Origin: Halorussus halophilus
Lineage (GTDB): Archaea > Halobacteriota > Halobacteria > Halobacteriales > Haladaptataceae
DNA: 64,000 bases
Reading direction: 5' to 3'
Assembly: GCF_008831545.1 (NCBI RefSeq)
Contig: NZ_CP044523.1
Location: 1,860,001 to 1,924,000, forward strand
In this document: in pieces, positions 1 to 8,255 of the stretch
Position numbering within the stretch: the stretch's first letter is position 1
How the letters are laid out: every line of letters begins with the position of its first letter
Position numbers and translations under genes: made by a program
Notes under the pieces: model-generated
The model's database searches: none
Told to the model about the DNA's origin: nothing
What the model saw: only the letters and a program-made list of their open reading frames with translations

Positions 1-3000
1 CGAAGACGCCCGGCGTCGCTGCGTACAAGTTCAAGACGCCGTACAGCGTCCCCATGTAGACCAGCGGCACGGAGATACTCGACCGGTATCCTCGCTGGAG
101 CGCTTCGGCTCGCCACGGGTCGAACGGCGGGTCGCGATGTAGGTTGTTCTGGACTTGAGGTTCGTGGGTTTCGACAGCGCGCCCAGCCGGGCCGTTTCCG
201 GTCGGCGATTCGTCTGCCGTGATCGTGATAGCGTCCAGATACCCCTGTTCGACGCCAGCGGACTCTCGGGAGACTATCTCTCCCCCGATAGCGTTCTGTT
301 CGCCGATCCAGACGAACCGGTACGGGTCGGAGTTCGCCAGCAGCGTACAGACGGACTGCTCGATTTCCTCTCGACTGGAAGCCTGGGTCAACAACTGTGT
401 GAGGTCTCGAATCACCGAATTGATTCGGTTGACTCGTTCGAGCGTCGTCGTCCGGTCTTCCAACTCCTCAGTGCGCTCTCTGAGTTGTGCTTCACGCTCG
501 ACGCGGTCGAGGGCGGCTTCGACGTTCGCCACGAAGATGTTCGCAAGCGTGGCGTCCTGTTCACTGAACGCATCGGGAGTCGTCGCACCACTGATGAACA
601 CGCCGTAGCTCCCGATAGGGAGGACGATGACGCTCTCTAGGGGCGTTTCGGCATCGGCTAGTTCTGCGTCCGATTCGATGTCGTTGACGACTCGCTCTCG
701 TTGTTCGGTGTACACGCGCCACGGAAGGTCGCGCTCGGCTTCGAACAGCAATTCGTCGCCCACGAGTTCGGTCACCTCGGACGTCCTCGCAATCGGTGCC
801 AACCGGCCGGTCTGGTCGTCGTAGCGTTCGATGGCCGTCATAGGCAGTTCGAGCGCCTCGTGAGCCGTCTCGACGGCCATCTCACACACTTCCTGTGCGG
901 TCTCGGCAGTCGTGAGGGCTTGCGCGAGTTCGTTGAGTTGTTTCAGTTGCTCCTCTCGGCGCTTGCGGGCACTGATGTCTCGAACGACGCCCACCCTGCC
1001 GTTGCGCCCGTCCCCGAGTGGGAGCAGCGAGATTCGAGCCTCGATAGGTAACGGATTCCCGCCCGCAGTCTGGAGGACCGCTTCGTACGTCATCACGTCT
1101 TGGTCCGTTTCGGCGAGTTCGGCCTGAATCTCCTCGACGTCGGCACTGATTTGTTCGGACGTAATCATCGTCGCTGGCTGGCCGAGAATCTCTTCGCGAG
1201 GGTAGCCGACCATGTCCGCGTAGGCCTGATTCACGCCGATGAATCGGCCCTCCTCGTCGAGTGCGTAGACGCCGTCGCGGGCGGTCTCCAGCATCGCGTT
1301 GGCCTGTTCGAGTTCTCGCTCTCGTTCTTTGCGCTCGGTGACGTCCTCGAACGCGAAGACCGTCTTCGTGACCGCCCCAGTCTCGTCTTCGAGTGGCGCA
1401 CCGTTGACGGACAGCCAACGGGGTTCCCCTCCCGGACGCCGAACTTGCACTTCCTGCTGGAGAGATTCGCCGGTCTCCAAGACTTTCCGATACGGTCGTT
1501 GCGGGTCCTCGATTGGGTCGCCGCGCTCGTCCATTGTCTGGAGTTCGAGGTCGTCGTAGGTCAAGTCAGAATCGTCGTCTAGCGACACGTCGAGTATCGA
1601 CTCCGCGGCGTCGTTCACGTACTCGAACTGCCCCTGTGCGTCTATGATGACGATACCGAGCGGACTGGTTTCGAGGATACGAGTCTTGAGATTACGCTCC
1701 TCGCGGAGTGCCTGTTCCGCCTGTTTGCGGAGCATGAGGCGTCCGAGACTCGCCGCAACTCCCGCGGTCGCCTGTATCATACCGTCGTCGGACTCACGAT
1801 GCTCGGGCATCGCGAAGACGACTACCGCGACGACCTTGCCACCGGCCGTAATCGGAACCCCGAGTGCGGCCTGTAGTCCGACTCGCGCTGCCTCGTCGGC
1901 CCGAACGAACTGCGCTTCGGGTTCGCTGGACACGTCGGACATCCACTCCGGTTCGGCCGACTCCCAGACGCGTCCAGGGAGGCCTTCGTTACGCTTGAAC
2001 GTCATCGACTCGGACGCCTCGTAGAAGCGCAGGTAGTCGTTCGATTCGACGTACTTCGAGGTGTGACGCGCGAGGTGCGTCCCTTCTTCGTCAGGCACCC
2101 ACGCTTCACCGTACGCCCAGTTCATCGCCTCACCCACGTCGCTCAACGCGATTTCTACGCCCTCTTCGAACGTGCTCGCCTCCGCGATTTCGCGGGTGAC
2201 CTCGTGGAGGAGTTCGCGTTCGGCCCGCAGTTCTTTCTTCTCGCTGACGTCCCGGAGGATGCCGGTGAAGAAGTGTTCCCCGTCGTACGTGAGTTCGCTA
2301 AAGGAGATGCTCAGCGGGACTTCGCTCCCGTCTTTGTGCTGGGCCGGAAGTTCGATGTTCTCCCAATCGAGTTGCTGCTCACCGGTATCCAGATACCGCT
2401 GGAACGCCGACTCGTGTCTCTCGGCGAGAGGGTCGCTCATGAGTTGCGTCAGCGGTTCACCGATTATTTCCTCCGGTTCGTACCCCAAGATGTCTTCGAT
2501 GGCCGGGTTCGCGAAGTGAATCACGCTCTCCGTGTCGATGGTGACGATCGAGTCCGGCGTGGTTCGAGCGAGCGATTCGAGTTGGCGTGCTGGTTTCTCC
2601 AATCCGGGGCGCTCGACCGCAAACCCCTCCGAACCCGAGGACTCCTCCGGCCCGTCTGCTTTGGCCTGACGTGCGGTATCGAACTGATTGTGCAGTCGGT
2701 TAGTGAGCGCCGAAACATCCGCCGAATCGTCGTCAATGGGCACGATTTCGTCGATGCCCGACGAGTACGCGTCTCGGAGAAGACTCGCCGTGACGTCGTC
2801 GGTGAGGAGAATTGTGGTCATAGACGGTCGGTCGGCCAACACGGACGTGAGAAACGAAATGCCGTCCGTCGAATCGAGGTCGTAGCGACTGACGATAGCG
2901 TCGTACGCAGTCCGTTCGCACCGCTGGACGGCACGCTCCGTAGTCTGGACAGTATCGACGAGAAACTCCGAGGCAGTTGCTTCCAGGGCATTGGAACGCG

Positions 3001-3058
3001 ACGTGCTGACCGCTTCGTTCGGTTCGACGTAGAGGATGTGAATTGTAGCGGTACTCAT
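1..3058 (-). CDS. Multi-PAS/GAF sensor protein (Bat-like or histidine kinase), C-terminus cut off by window edge
   Basis: The reading frame is open from ATG at 3058 to position 1, giving at least 1019 residues. Order seen: a receiver-like domain (about 5-120), PAS (about 155-275, followed by ILRDVSEKK), GAF (about 285-435), two PAS (about 440-690, ending FEDVTERKE and VRDISARKR), GAF (about 695-840) and a further GAF running off the edge. The receiver domain looks degenerate: at the usual phospho-acceptor place it reads VSRYDL, where functional relatives have VSDYD, so Arg stands where Asp is expected. Such architectures in haloarchaea end either in a bacterio-opsin-activator HTH_10 domain or in a HisKA/HATPase pair; the missing end decides which. 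Cytoplasmic, no membrane segment seen. Likely senses light, oxygen or a small ligand; the signal is not determinable. Confidence 0.9.
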   Translation of the reverse strand, partial: MSTATIHILYVEPNEAVSTSRSNALEATASEFLVDTVQTTERAVQRCERTAYDAIVSRYDLDSTDGISFLTSVLADRPSMTTILLTDDVTASLLRDAYSSGIDEIVPIDDDSADVSALTNRLHNQFDTARQAKADGPEESSGSEGFAVERPGLEKPARQLESLARTTPDSIVTIDTESVIHFANPAIEDILGYEPEEIIGEPLTQLMSDPLAERHESAFQRYLDTGEQQLDWENIELPAQHKDGSEVPLSISFSELTYDGEHFFTGILRDVSEKKELRAERELLHEVTREIAEASTFEEGVEIALSDVGEAMNWAYGEAWVPDEEGTHLARHTSKYVESNDYLRFYEASESMTFKRNEGLPGRVWESAEPEWMSDVSSEPEAQFVRADEAARVGLQAALGVPITAGGKVVAVVVFAMPEHRESDDGMIQATAGVAASLGRLMLRKQAEQALREERNLKTRILETSPLGIVIIDAQGQFEYVNDAAESILDVSLDDDSDLTYDDLELQTMDERGDPIEDPQRPYRKVLETGESLQQEVQVRRPGGEPRWLSVNGAPLEDETGAVTKTVFAFEDVTERKERERELEQANAMLETARDGVYALDEEGRFIGVNQAYADMVGYPREEILGQPATMITSEQISADVEEIQAELAETDQDVMTYEAVLQTAGGNPLPIEARISLLPLGDGRNGRVGVVRDISARKRREEQLKQLNELAQALTTAETAQEVCEMAVETAHEALELPMTAIERYDDQTGRLAPIARTSEVTELVGDELLFEAERDLPWRVYTEQRERVVNDIESDAELADAETPLESVIVLPIGSYGVFISGATTPDAFSEQDATLANIFVANVEAALDRVEREAQLRERTEELEDRTTTLERVNRINSVIRDLTQLLTQASSREEIEQSVCTLLANSDPYRFVWIGEQNAIGGEIVSRESAGVEQGYLDAITITADESPTGNGPAGRAVETHEPQVQNNLHRDPPFDPWRAEALQRGYRSSISVPLVYMGTLYGVLNLYAATPGVF

Positions 3059-3330
3059 TTTGGACCTGTCCCATCACCCGCCCAGTTACTGTGTCTTTCT
3101 AGCTAGACGGTCGTAGACTGAAAAAACGTGTGGCCGTCTGGCGACCGGCTTTCTCGGTCCGAACGGCTATCTTTAGTCAAACGACCTTAGTTGGGCTCTG
3201 GTTCCCATTAGTCGTCGATTGGCAGTCGATGCCCGTCAGAAAAACGCGTTCAAATTACCGCTCGGAGGAAGCAACACCGTCTAGAAACACAGATTCACAG
3301 TTATGCTGCTCGACGCCGTTCGAGGGTGGC
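3059..3330. promoter_or_regulatory. Divergent intergenic region between sensor gene and SDR
   Basis: About 270 bases between two divergent genes. It carries A/T-rich patches (for example around 3120 and 3245) and a TTAT-containing patch near 3300, roughly 27-30 nt before the SDR start, compatible with a leaderless promoter. No convincing operator or small gene was seen. The frame of the SDR stays open upstream to 3130 but that stretch does not look coding. Confidence 0.35.
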
Positions 3331-4098
3331 ATGAGTGACCAACTCAGCGACCAAGTCGCCGTCGTAACGGGTGGCGCGAGCGGAATCGGCCGAGCAATCG
3401 CACGAATCTTCGCCGAAAACGGTGCCGACGTGGTGGTCGCCGACGTTCGAGACACCCCACGCGAAGGCGGGACGCCGACGCACGAACTCATCGAGGACGA
3501 AACAGACAATCGAGCTGCGTTCGTTGAGTGCGACGTCTCCGACACTGACGACCTCGAAGCCACAGTCGCGACCGCCGACGAGTTCGGCGGCGTCACCGTG
3601 TGGGTGAACAACGCCGGCATCTTCCGGACCGAGGAGTTTTTCGACGTGACACCCGAGGAGTACGACCAATTGCTGAACGTCAACGTCAAAGGCGCGTTCT
3701 TCGGCGCACAGTACGCCGCCGAAGCGATGGTCGAACGCTGCGGCGGAAGCATCATCAACGTCTCCAGTGTCGCCGGTATCCTCGGCAACGGCGGCTACGT
3801 CAGTTACTGCACCTCGAAAGGTGCCCTCCGACTACTGACCTACGCACTCGCGCATCGACTCGGCCCCGACGGCGTGCGAGTGAACGCGATTCACCCCGGT
3901 GGCGTCGAAACCGCGATGCTGGGGGACGCCCACCTCGACGACCAAGCCCGTGACGCGTTCGTGCAAGCCATTCCGTCCCGTCGGATGGGCGAACCGAACG
4001 ACATCGCCGACGCCGCCCTCTTCCTGGCGAGCGACCGCTCGTCGTACGTCAACGGCGAATCGCTACTCGTGGATGGTGGCTACACCAACACTGGGTAG
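3331..4098 (+). CDS. SDR family oxidoreductase
   Basis: Predicted NAD(P)-dependent short-chain dehydrogenase of 255 residues, the usual size for classical SDRs. Visible motifs: cofactor loop TGGASGIG (residues 13-20), NNAG (93-96), catalytic Ser146 in NVSSVAG, and YCTSK with Tyr159 and Lys163. C-terminal YVNGESLLVDGG is typical of glucose-1-dehydrogenase/3-oxoacyl-reductase-like members. The acidic Asp-Val-Arg after beta-2 suggests NAD preference (inference). The ATG at 3331 was chosen because the family begins a dozen residues before the glycine motif; upstream in-frame codons lack family similarity. Substrate unknown: a sugar or hydroxyacyl dehydrogenase is possible. It stands alone, with a gene-free region behind it. 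Confidence 0.9.
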   Translation: MSDQLSDQVAVVTGGASGIGRAIARIFAENGADVVVADVRDTPREGGTPTHELIEDETDNRAAFVECDVSDTDDLEATVATADEFGGVTVWVNNAGIFRTEEFFDVTPEEYDQLLNVNVKGAFFGAQYAAEAMVERCGGSIINVSSVAGILGNGGYVSYCTSKGALRLLTYALAHRLGPDGVRVNAIHPGGVETAMLGDAHLDDQARDAFVQAIPSRRMGEPNDIADAALFLASDRSSYVNGESLLVDGGYTNTG

Positions 4099-5113
4099 AC
4101 GACGGCGTGGAAATCACATTGTCCCTCTACTCCGCGGCGTGCAAGAACCACCGCTCGTTACGTGCCTCAGCGTGGAATACTGTCACGAAGCAGACGTGCA
4201 CGTACAGGGACCACACTTCACAAGACAACTCCATTTCGGAAGGATACCCGACGAAGCCAATCCTTACACGATTAGAACCCACAAGCGAGATTCTAGCGTG
4301 AAGAACACGGCCCGATAGGGAGTCACCCCTCCCGAAAGAGACACACCAATAAGGGGCGAGTAGTGGGTAGTGAAGGAGTGGAAAAATGGTTTCTGGGTTT
4401 TCGCTTCGGCGAACGTAAAACTGGTAGATAGCAGCGTGAACACGCTGTATTCTGGGTGTACGTTCTCAGCGCACCCCCTACCTCAAACTATTCTGACAGC
4501 CCGATACCCATTCCGAATCACCAGATAGCATCTGGGTATCGAACTTCTCGGGGAGTTCCTCCCCAGAAAGACGCATATGATGCGAGGCACCCCTCGTTGG
4601 GAATTCTCTCTACACCACCGCAGTCCCGTGGTTTCTACCATTCGATCATCCCCACGCAGCTAGTCTCCACTACCCTCTCACCCTCGATACCCCTCCTCAG
4701 CACGACCCCATCGAAGTACTTTCGGGGACTACGCAGACGTATCGAACCCGACTCTGCACTCGAACGCCCCGCTCCTGCCCGCAGTACCCGTGAATCCGTC
4801 ATCCACTCACTAGTGAGAGCAGTCGAAGTCCGCATCTCCATCTTGGCTTTCGAAACGACAGGGATGGTGCCATGCCCAACATTGCGTCTAGTGTATCGCC
4901 AAACGTACACCCCCTCAACATCGATCTCAACTTCTAAGATTCATCGAGACGCCCGCTACCGCCAGCAGCAATCACGTACATCCCTCTATTCATCCGGGAG
5001 AACACTTCTGAAGGGCGTCTGTTCGATATTTATATCATACGCTGTAGCTGATTCCAGTAGTAGCTGAGAGCCACGATTCTATACAGGCAGTAGAGTGGTC
5101 CTATGGGGTGTTT

Positions 5114-5133
5114 CCAGAATGAGCGCATTCTGG
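5114..5133. repeat. 8-bp inverted repeat with 4-nt loop
   Basis: CCAGAATG (5114-5121) and CATTCTGG (5126-5133) are perfect reverse complements separated by AGCG. In RNA this would be a stable tetraloop hairpin; in DNA a dyad for a dimeric protein. It sits inside the gene-free region and has no obvious adjacent gene. Confidence 0.6.
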
Positions 5134-5158
5134 CCCCCAATTCAATTCCGTGGATTTG

Positions 5159-5358
5159 AAGTTCAAAACCGGGTGTACACGCCTGTTTTTCCATATCTCG
5201 ACGCCTGACTTCCAGATCATACGCTTCGCACCCAGAGTATCGAATCCAGTGATTTCTCTGGATAGCAGCCATCTCACAAGGATACACGTCCTTCGTCTAG
5301 CCAACTCTCTTGGGGAGGACAAGAATCTGAAACCGCCGAATGCAAGTTCAAAACCGGG
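5159..5358 (+). repeat. Direct repeat AAGTTCAAAACCGGG, two copies
   Basis: The 15-base word occurs at 5159-5173 and again at 5344-5358, 185 bases apart, each followed within two bases by TGTAC. An inverted, shorter relative (CCCCGGTTTGTAC) is at about 5581. Spacing and orientation are compatible with iterons or protein-binding sites; function unknown. Confidence 0.55.
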
Positions 5359-5777
5359 GATGTACCGTGAAATTCGATATTCGGGCGTCGAACGCTTCCC
5401 TAGACCGTTACCCCAGCACTATCCTGGATTCCATCTTGCTTCTCTCATCACCGGATAGAAGCTATGTCTACGTCGAAATCACCAAACAGGGGTTCGATAG
5501 CAGTCAACTAGAACTCAGTGCTCGTTGGCTACTGAATTTGAGGGTGTACACCCCCTAACGCAAGTCTACTCCCGGGAATCCCCCGGTTTGTACTCTGCTC
5601 TCAGTCCGGCGTAGCGCAATCCTCGAAAGAGAACACTCACTTCAACGGGGTGGACAATTCGTAGCGCCCCCTCTCGATTGCACCCGTCCGACCACACGAC
5701 GACAACAACCACGATTATGACCACGAACGCTCTGCTCGCGCTCGGGGGATTCTATCTGGCCCTGACAGGCGAGGGCC

Positions 5778-6605
5778 ATGTCAACACCAGAGCCACTCCC
5801 CGAGAGCACCACGTGTCCAACCTGCAACCGCGAATTCAATACTGAAAGAGGGATGCGCGTCCACCACACCACCGTCCACGACGAACAACTCCCCAACCAA
5901 CACTGCTCGGACTGTGACACCGCATTCTACGCGCCATACACTGATCGAGTCCGGTGTGAGGACTGCAACCGGCCACACCAAACAGGACCACGCGATACGA
6001 CACGCGGCGACACCACCGGAATCTGCCTTACCTGTGATTCGACGTTCACGTACTACTCCTCAGAGAAAGAAGGCCACTACTGTCCAGAATGTGTCGCTGA
6101 CGACAATATCGATTGCACCGTTCACGTCCAAACCACAGCGCAGGTGTCGGTCTCCTGTGCGAACTGTGACGAACCACAGTCGGTGTTTCCCTCAGAAGCC
6201 ATCGAACAAACTAATCACTTCTGCGACCGTGCCTGTTATCGCGAGTGGCTATCCACGACGCAACAAGCCGAAGGAAAGTGGAGTAAGGCAGATAATCCCA
6301 ACTGGAACGGCGGCATAGCTCTAGATGAACCGTACGGCGAGGGCTGGCCGCAAGCACGTCAACGAACCCTCGAACGTGACGACCATACCTGCCAGCGCTG
6401 TGGAGACACCAACAACGAACTCGGCCAAAACCCAGACGTCCACCACATCCACCCCGTGAGAACATTCGACGATCCGCGTAACGCGCACACGCTCGACAAC
6501 CTCATCTGCCTCTGCCGAACATGTCATCTTGCCGTTGAACAAACTGATGCGACGCTCAAGCACAACTGCAACCGAGAGAAACCATACATAAAGACAAATA
6601 ACTAA
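5778..6605 (+). CDS. HNH endonuclease with multiple zinc fingers
   Basis: 275 residues. N-terminal C2H2-type finger (C13, C16, H29/H30, H34), then paired Cys-X2-Cys knuckles at C43/C46 with C60/C63, C83/C86 with C102/C105, and C127/C130 with C149/C153. The C-terminal HNH nuclease domain (about 195-255) has C205-X2-C208, the metal/catalytic HHIH at 222-225, Asn241 and C246-X2-C249. Predicted DNA endonuclease, cytoplasmic. Similar free-standing zinc-finger HNH proteins are scattered in haloarchaeal genomes and behave as selfish or defence-related genes (family knowledge). Composition is lower in GC than neighbours and it sits between a repeat-rich gene-free stretch and a tRNA gene, which suggests horizontal acquisition (inference). 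The target is unknown. Confidence 0.85.
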   Translation: MSTPEPLPESTTCPTCNREFNTERGMRVHHTTVHDEQLPNQHCSDCDTAFYAPYTDRVRCEDCNRPHQTGPRDTTRGDTTGICLTCDSTFTYYSSEKEGHYCPECVADDNIDCTVHVQTTAQVSVSCANCDEPQSVFPSEAIEQTNHFCDRACYREWLSTTQQAEGKWSKADNPNWNGGIALDEPYGEGWPQARQRTLERDDHTCQRCGDTNNELGQNPDVHHIHPVRTFDDPRNAHTLDNLICLCRTCHLAVEQTDATLKHNCNREKPYIKTNN

Positions 6606-6684
6606 CCCATACACGAACCCCACCAAAAACTAAGAAACACATAGAAAACCCATTCTTCCACTTAGAATCTAAGGAAAATTGGAG

Positions 6685-6759
6685 TGCTCCGTCAGGGATT
6701 CGAACCCTGGTCCTTGCCGTGAGAGGGCAAGATGATTGGCCGGACTACACCAACAGAGC
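6685..6759 (-). tRNA. tRNA-Glu (anticodon CTC)
   Basis: Reading the minus strand from 6759, the acceptor GCTCTGT pairs with ACGGAGC before discriminator A (one G-U pair). The anticodon arm is TTGCC/GGCAA with loop CTCTCAC, giving CTC, which reads GAG. The T-arm is CAGGG-TTCGAAT-CCCTG. CCA is not encoded. A TATA-like box lies about 43 nt upstream (6801-6807 as read on plus), and a T-run follows the 3' end. tRNA genes are common integration sites; no duplicated 3' tRNA fragment was seen in the window. Confidence 0.95.
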
Positions 6760-6974
6760 ACGTCGGCGTTTCTTCGCAATTCACGGTAGTGCCAGAATAG
6801 GTTTAAGAGTTGCGTTTCGGCCGTTGCGTGGCGGGAATTCTCATGACACAGACGCCGAACGAGCGACGGTTACGAACGGTTCACGGATGGACAATCCAGA
6901 ATTTCTCACTCGTTCAGGGTGACAGCTACGAATAGAAGTAACCCATCCGACTGTTTATCGGCACGCGAAATCGT
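6760..6974. other. Short intergenic region between tRNA-Glu and membrane HTH gene
   Basis: About 215 bases holding the tRNA promoter (TTTAAG on plus at 6802-6807) and otherwise nothing recognisable. No gene or repeat could be supported. Confidence 0.4.
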
Positions 6975-8204
6975 TCAGCCGCTGTCTTCCAGCGGTGACC
7001 CTGCGGCGTCGGGTTCGTGGCCTTCGAGGCTGATGATGTTCTCGCGGCCGACGCGGAGTTTGCTGATGTCGCCTTCCTCTTCCATTTCGGAGAGGAGCAT
7101 GCTCACTTTCGACTTCGACCAGCCAGTCTCGTCTACGATGTTGACCTGCTTCATGCGTCCGCCGTTCTCGTCCAAGAGCTTTCGGACGCGGGCTTCGTCG
7201 GTGAGTAGTTCTTCGTCACTGACCGACGGTTCCGAGGACGCCGACTCGTCGCGACGACGAGTCGTGGCGGTAGCGCCACCGGGACTACCACCGCTTCCGG
7301 GGTTGTTGTCGTTGCCACCGGTTAGTGACCCGAAGTCGCCCTGTCGCCACGCGAACGCGGCGGCGAGTCCCAACAGGAGGACGACTGCTGCGACGAACAG
7401 CATGAGTGGCGACCCACCGTCTCCGTTGCCGTCACCTCCCGGTGGTTGGCTCGCGTTCCCGTCTTGGGTCGTGTTGTTCGACGGGCCCGACCCGTTGTCG
7501 CCCGTCGTCGTCGTGGTCTCTTGTTTGACTTCCTTGAACGTCACGCGTGGCCGACGGTCGGTGAAGTCTCGTTCACCCTTCCACGTTATCGACTCACTGC
7601 TCGCCAAGTTATCTCCGGACGGTGACCAGCCATCTGGCGAAGCAGACGCGAATTTGAGTCCCGACCCAGTGTGAACGACTAACGATTGGTTCGGTCCGAT
7701 GTAGAGTCCACCTTCGAATACGTCACCAATGAATGGTTGTCCGCTGTCTTCCGTCGCGCCCACGAACGCAGACCACTGGAACGACATGGTCACGACCCCA
7801 CGGTTTTTGCTGGCGAGGCCGTCGAGTTTTGCCTGCTTGGAGAATTCTTCGGCTTTCATCGTCCGTCCAGTCGCGTTCTGTCCGGCGCTCGCTAGTTGGC
7901 GCGCCTGCTGTTTGAAGTTGGAGTAGAGTTTCGTGGAGTTGTTGTTGAACTCCTTAGCGAACTGTCTGAACTGTTGGCGTTCGGACTCGTTGTTCAGCGT
8001 TCGCTGGTAGACGAACGTCCACTTCGCGCTTCCGTTGTCGTAGACCGTAATGTGAAACTCGACGCTGTCGAAGTCGTCCGCAGCACCCAAGCTCTTCGGA
8101 GTCGCGGACACGTCTCGCGTAGGCTGGGCCTCTGTAATCGCCCCTACAGGGATTGCCCCGACGAGTAAGGCGGCCACGAGGCCGACAACCACCAGCCGTC
8201 TCAT
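6975..8204 (-). CDS. Membrane-anchored protein with C-terminal winged-helix domain
   Basis: 409 residues: a signal peptide (about 1-22), an extracellular domain of about 200 residues, a Gly/Asn/Thr-rich low-complexity linker, one transmembrane helix (about 265-287), a second flexible Gly/Asn linker, and a cytoplasmic winged helix (about 345-400) with a GWSKSKVSMLLSEME recognition segment. The layout is that of a one-component, membrane-bound transcription factor that may couple an outside signal to DNA binding. The start is well supported: TATAAAA at 8229-8235 lies about 27 nt before the ATG, giving a leaderless transcript. Haloarchaea have several paralogues with this plan, all poorly understood. 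Ligand and targets are unknown. Confidence 0.8.
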   Translation of the reverse strand: MRRLVVVGLVAALLVGAIPVGAITEAQPTRDVSATPKSLGAADDFDSVEFHITVYDNGSAKWTFVYQRTLNNESERQQFRQFAKEFNNNSTKLYSNFKQQARQLASAGQNATGRTMKAEEFSKQAKLDGLASKNRGVVTMSFQWSAFVGATEDSGQPFIGDVFEGGLYIGPNQSLVVHTGSGLKFASASPDGWSPSGDNLASSESITWKGERDFTDRRPRVTFKEVKQETTTTTGDNGSGPSNNTTQDGNASQPPGGDGNGDGGSPLMLFVAAVVLLLGLAAAFAWRQGDFGSLTGGNDNNPGSGGSPGGATATTRRRDESASSEPSVSDEELLTDEARVRKLLDENGGRMKQVNIVDETGWSKSKVSMLLSEMEEEGDISKLRVGRENIISLEGHEPDAAGSPLEDSG

Positions 8205-8228
8205 GTACGTTATTGCTCCATTGCCCGG

Positions 8229-8235
8229 TATAAAA
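8229..8235 (-). promoter_or_regulatory. TATA box of the membrane HTH gene
   Basis: TTTTATA (read on minus) centred about 27 nt upstream of the ATG at 8204, so the start codon should be at or next to the transcription start. Confidence 0.6.
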
Positions 8236-8255
8236 GACCTTTTGACGTAGGACTG

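Larger units (their letters stand above)
4454..5553. repeat. Dispersed GGGTGTAC motif family
   Basis: GGGTGTAC occurs exactly at 4454-4461 (+), 4905-4912 (-), 5171-5178 (+) and 5542-5549 (+), the last inside the perfect palindrome GGGTGTACACCC. Related ATGTACC lies at 5360-5366. Two copies are preceded by AAGTTCAAAACC or its near match, and two are linked to CACCCCCT tracts. In 1.1 kb an 8-mer is expected far less than once, so the clustering is unlikely to be chance. Confidence 0.55.
4099..5777. other. Gene-poor, repeat-rich region upstream of HNH gene
   Basis: About 1.7 kb with no credible protein gene on either strand: the open frames are short, rich in Ser/Thr/Arg and lack the acidic composition of neighbours, and base composition is visibly lower in GC. 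It holds many inverted repeats (4502-4510/4533-4541; 5114-5121/5126-5133; 5244-5249/5258-5263; palindrome at 5542-5553), a 15-base direct repeat (5159-5173 and 5344-5358) and four exact copies of GGGTGTAC. It could be a decayed mobile element, a replication or attachment region, or a structured RNA locus. No recognisable transposase remnant was found. Confidence 0.55.

Noticed and set aside
3130-3330. N-terminal extension of the first SDR
   Set aside because: The frame is open but the extra 67 residues have no family similarity and the usual start is at 3331.
4456-5067. 203-codon open frame in the gene-free region
   Set aside because: Composition is Ser/Arg/Thr-rich without acidic bias, no motif or start signal, and it crosses inverted repeats. 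It is not a credible haloarchaeal gene.
5717-5845. 42-codon frame overlapping the HNH start
   Set aside because: Starts MTTNALLALGGFYLALTGEG, slightly hydrophobic, but ends in a frame that merely shadows the HNH gene; no independent support.
6685-6759. Integrated element bounded by a tRNA-Glu duplication
   Set aside because: I looked for a second copy of the tRNA 3' end within the nearby 2.6 kb and did not find one, so a classical att pair is not supported.
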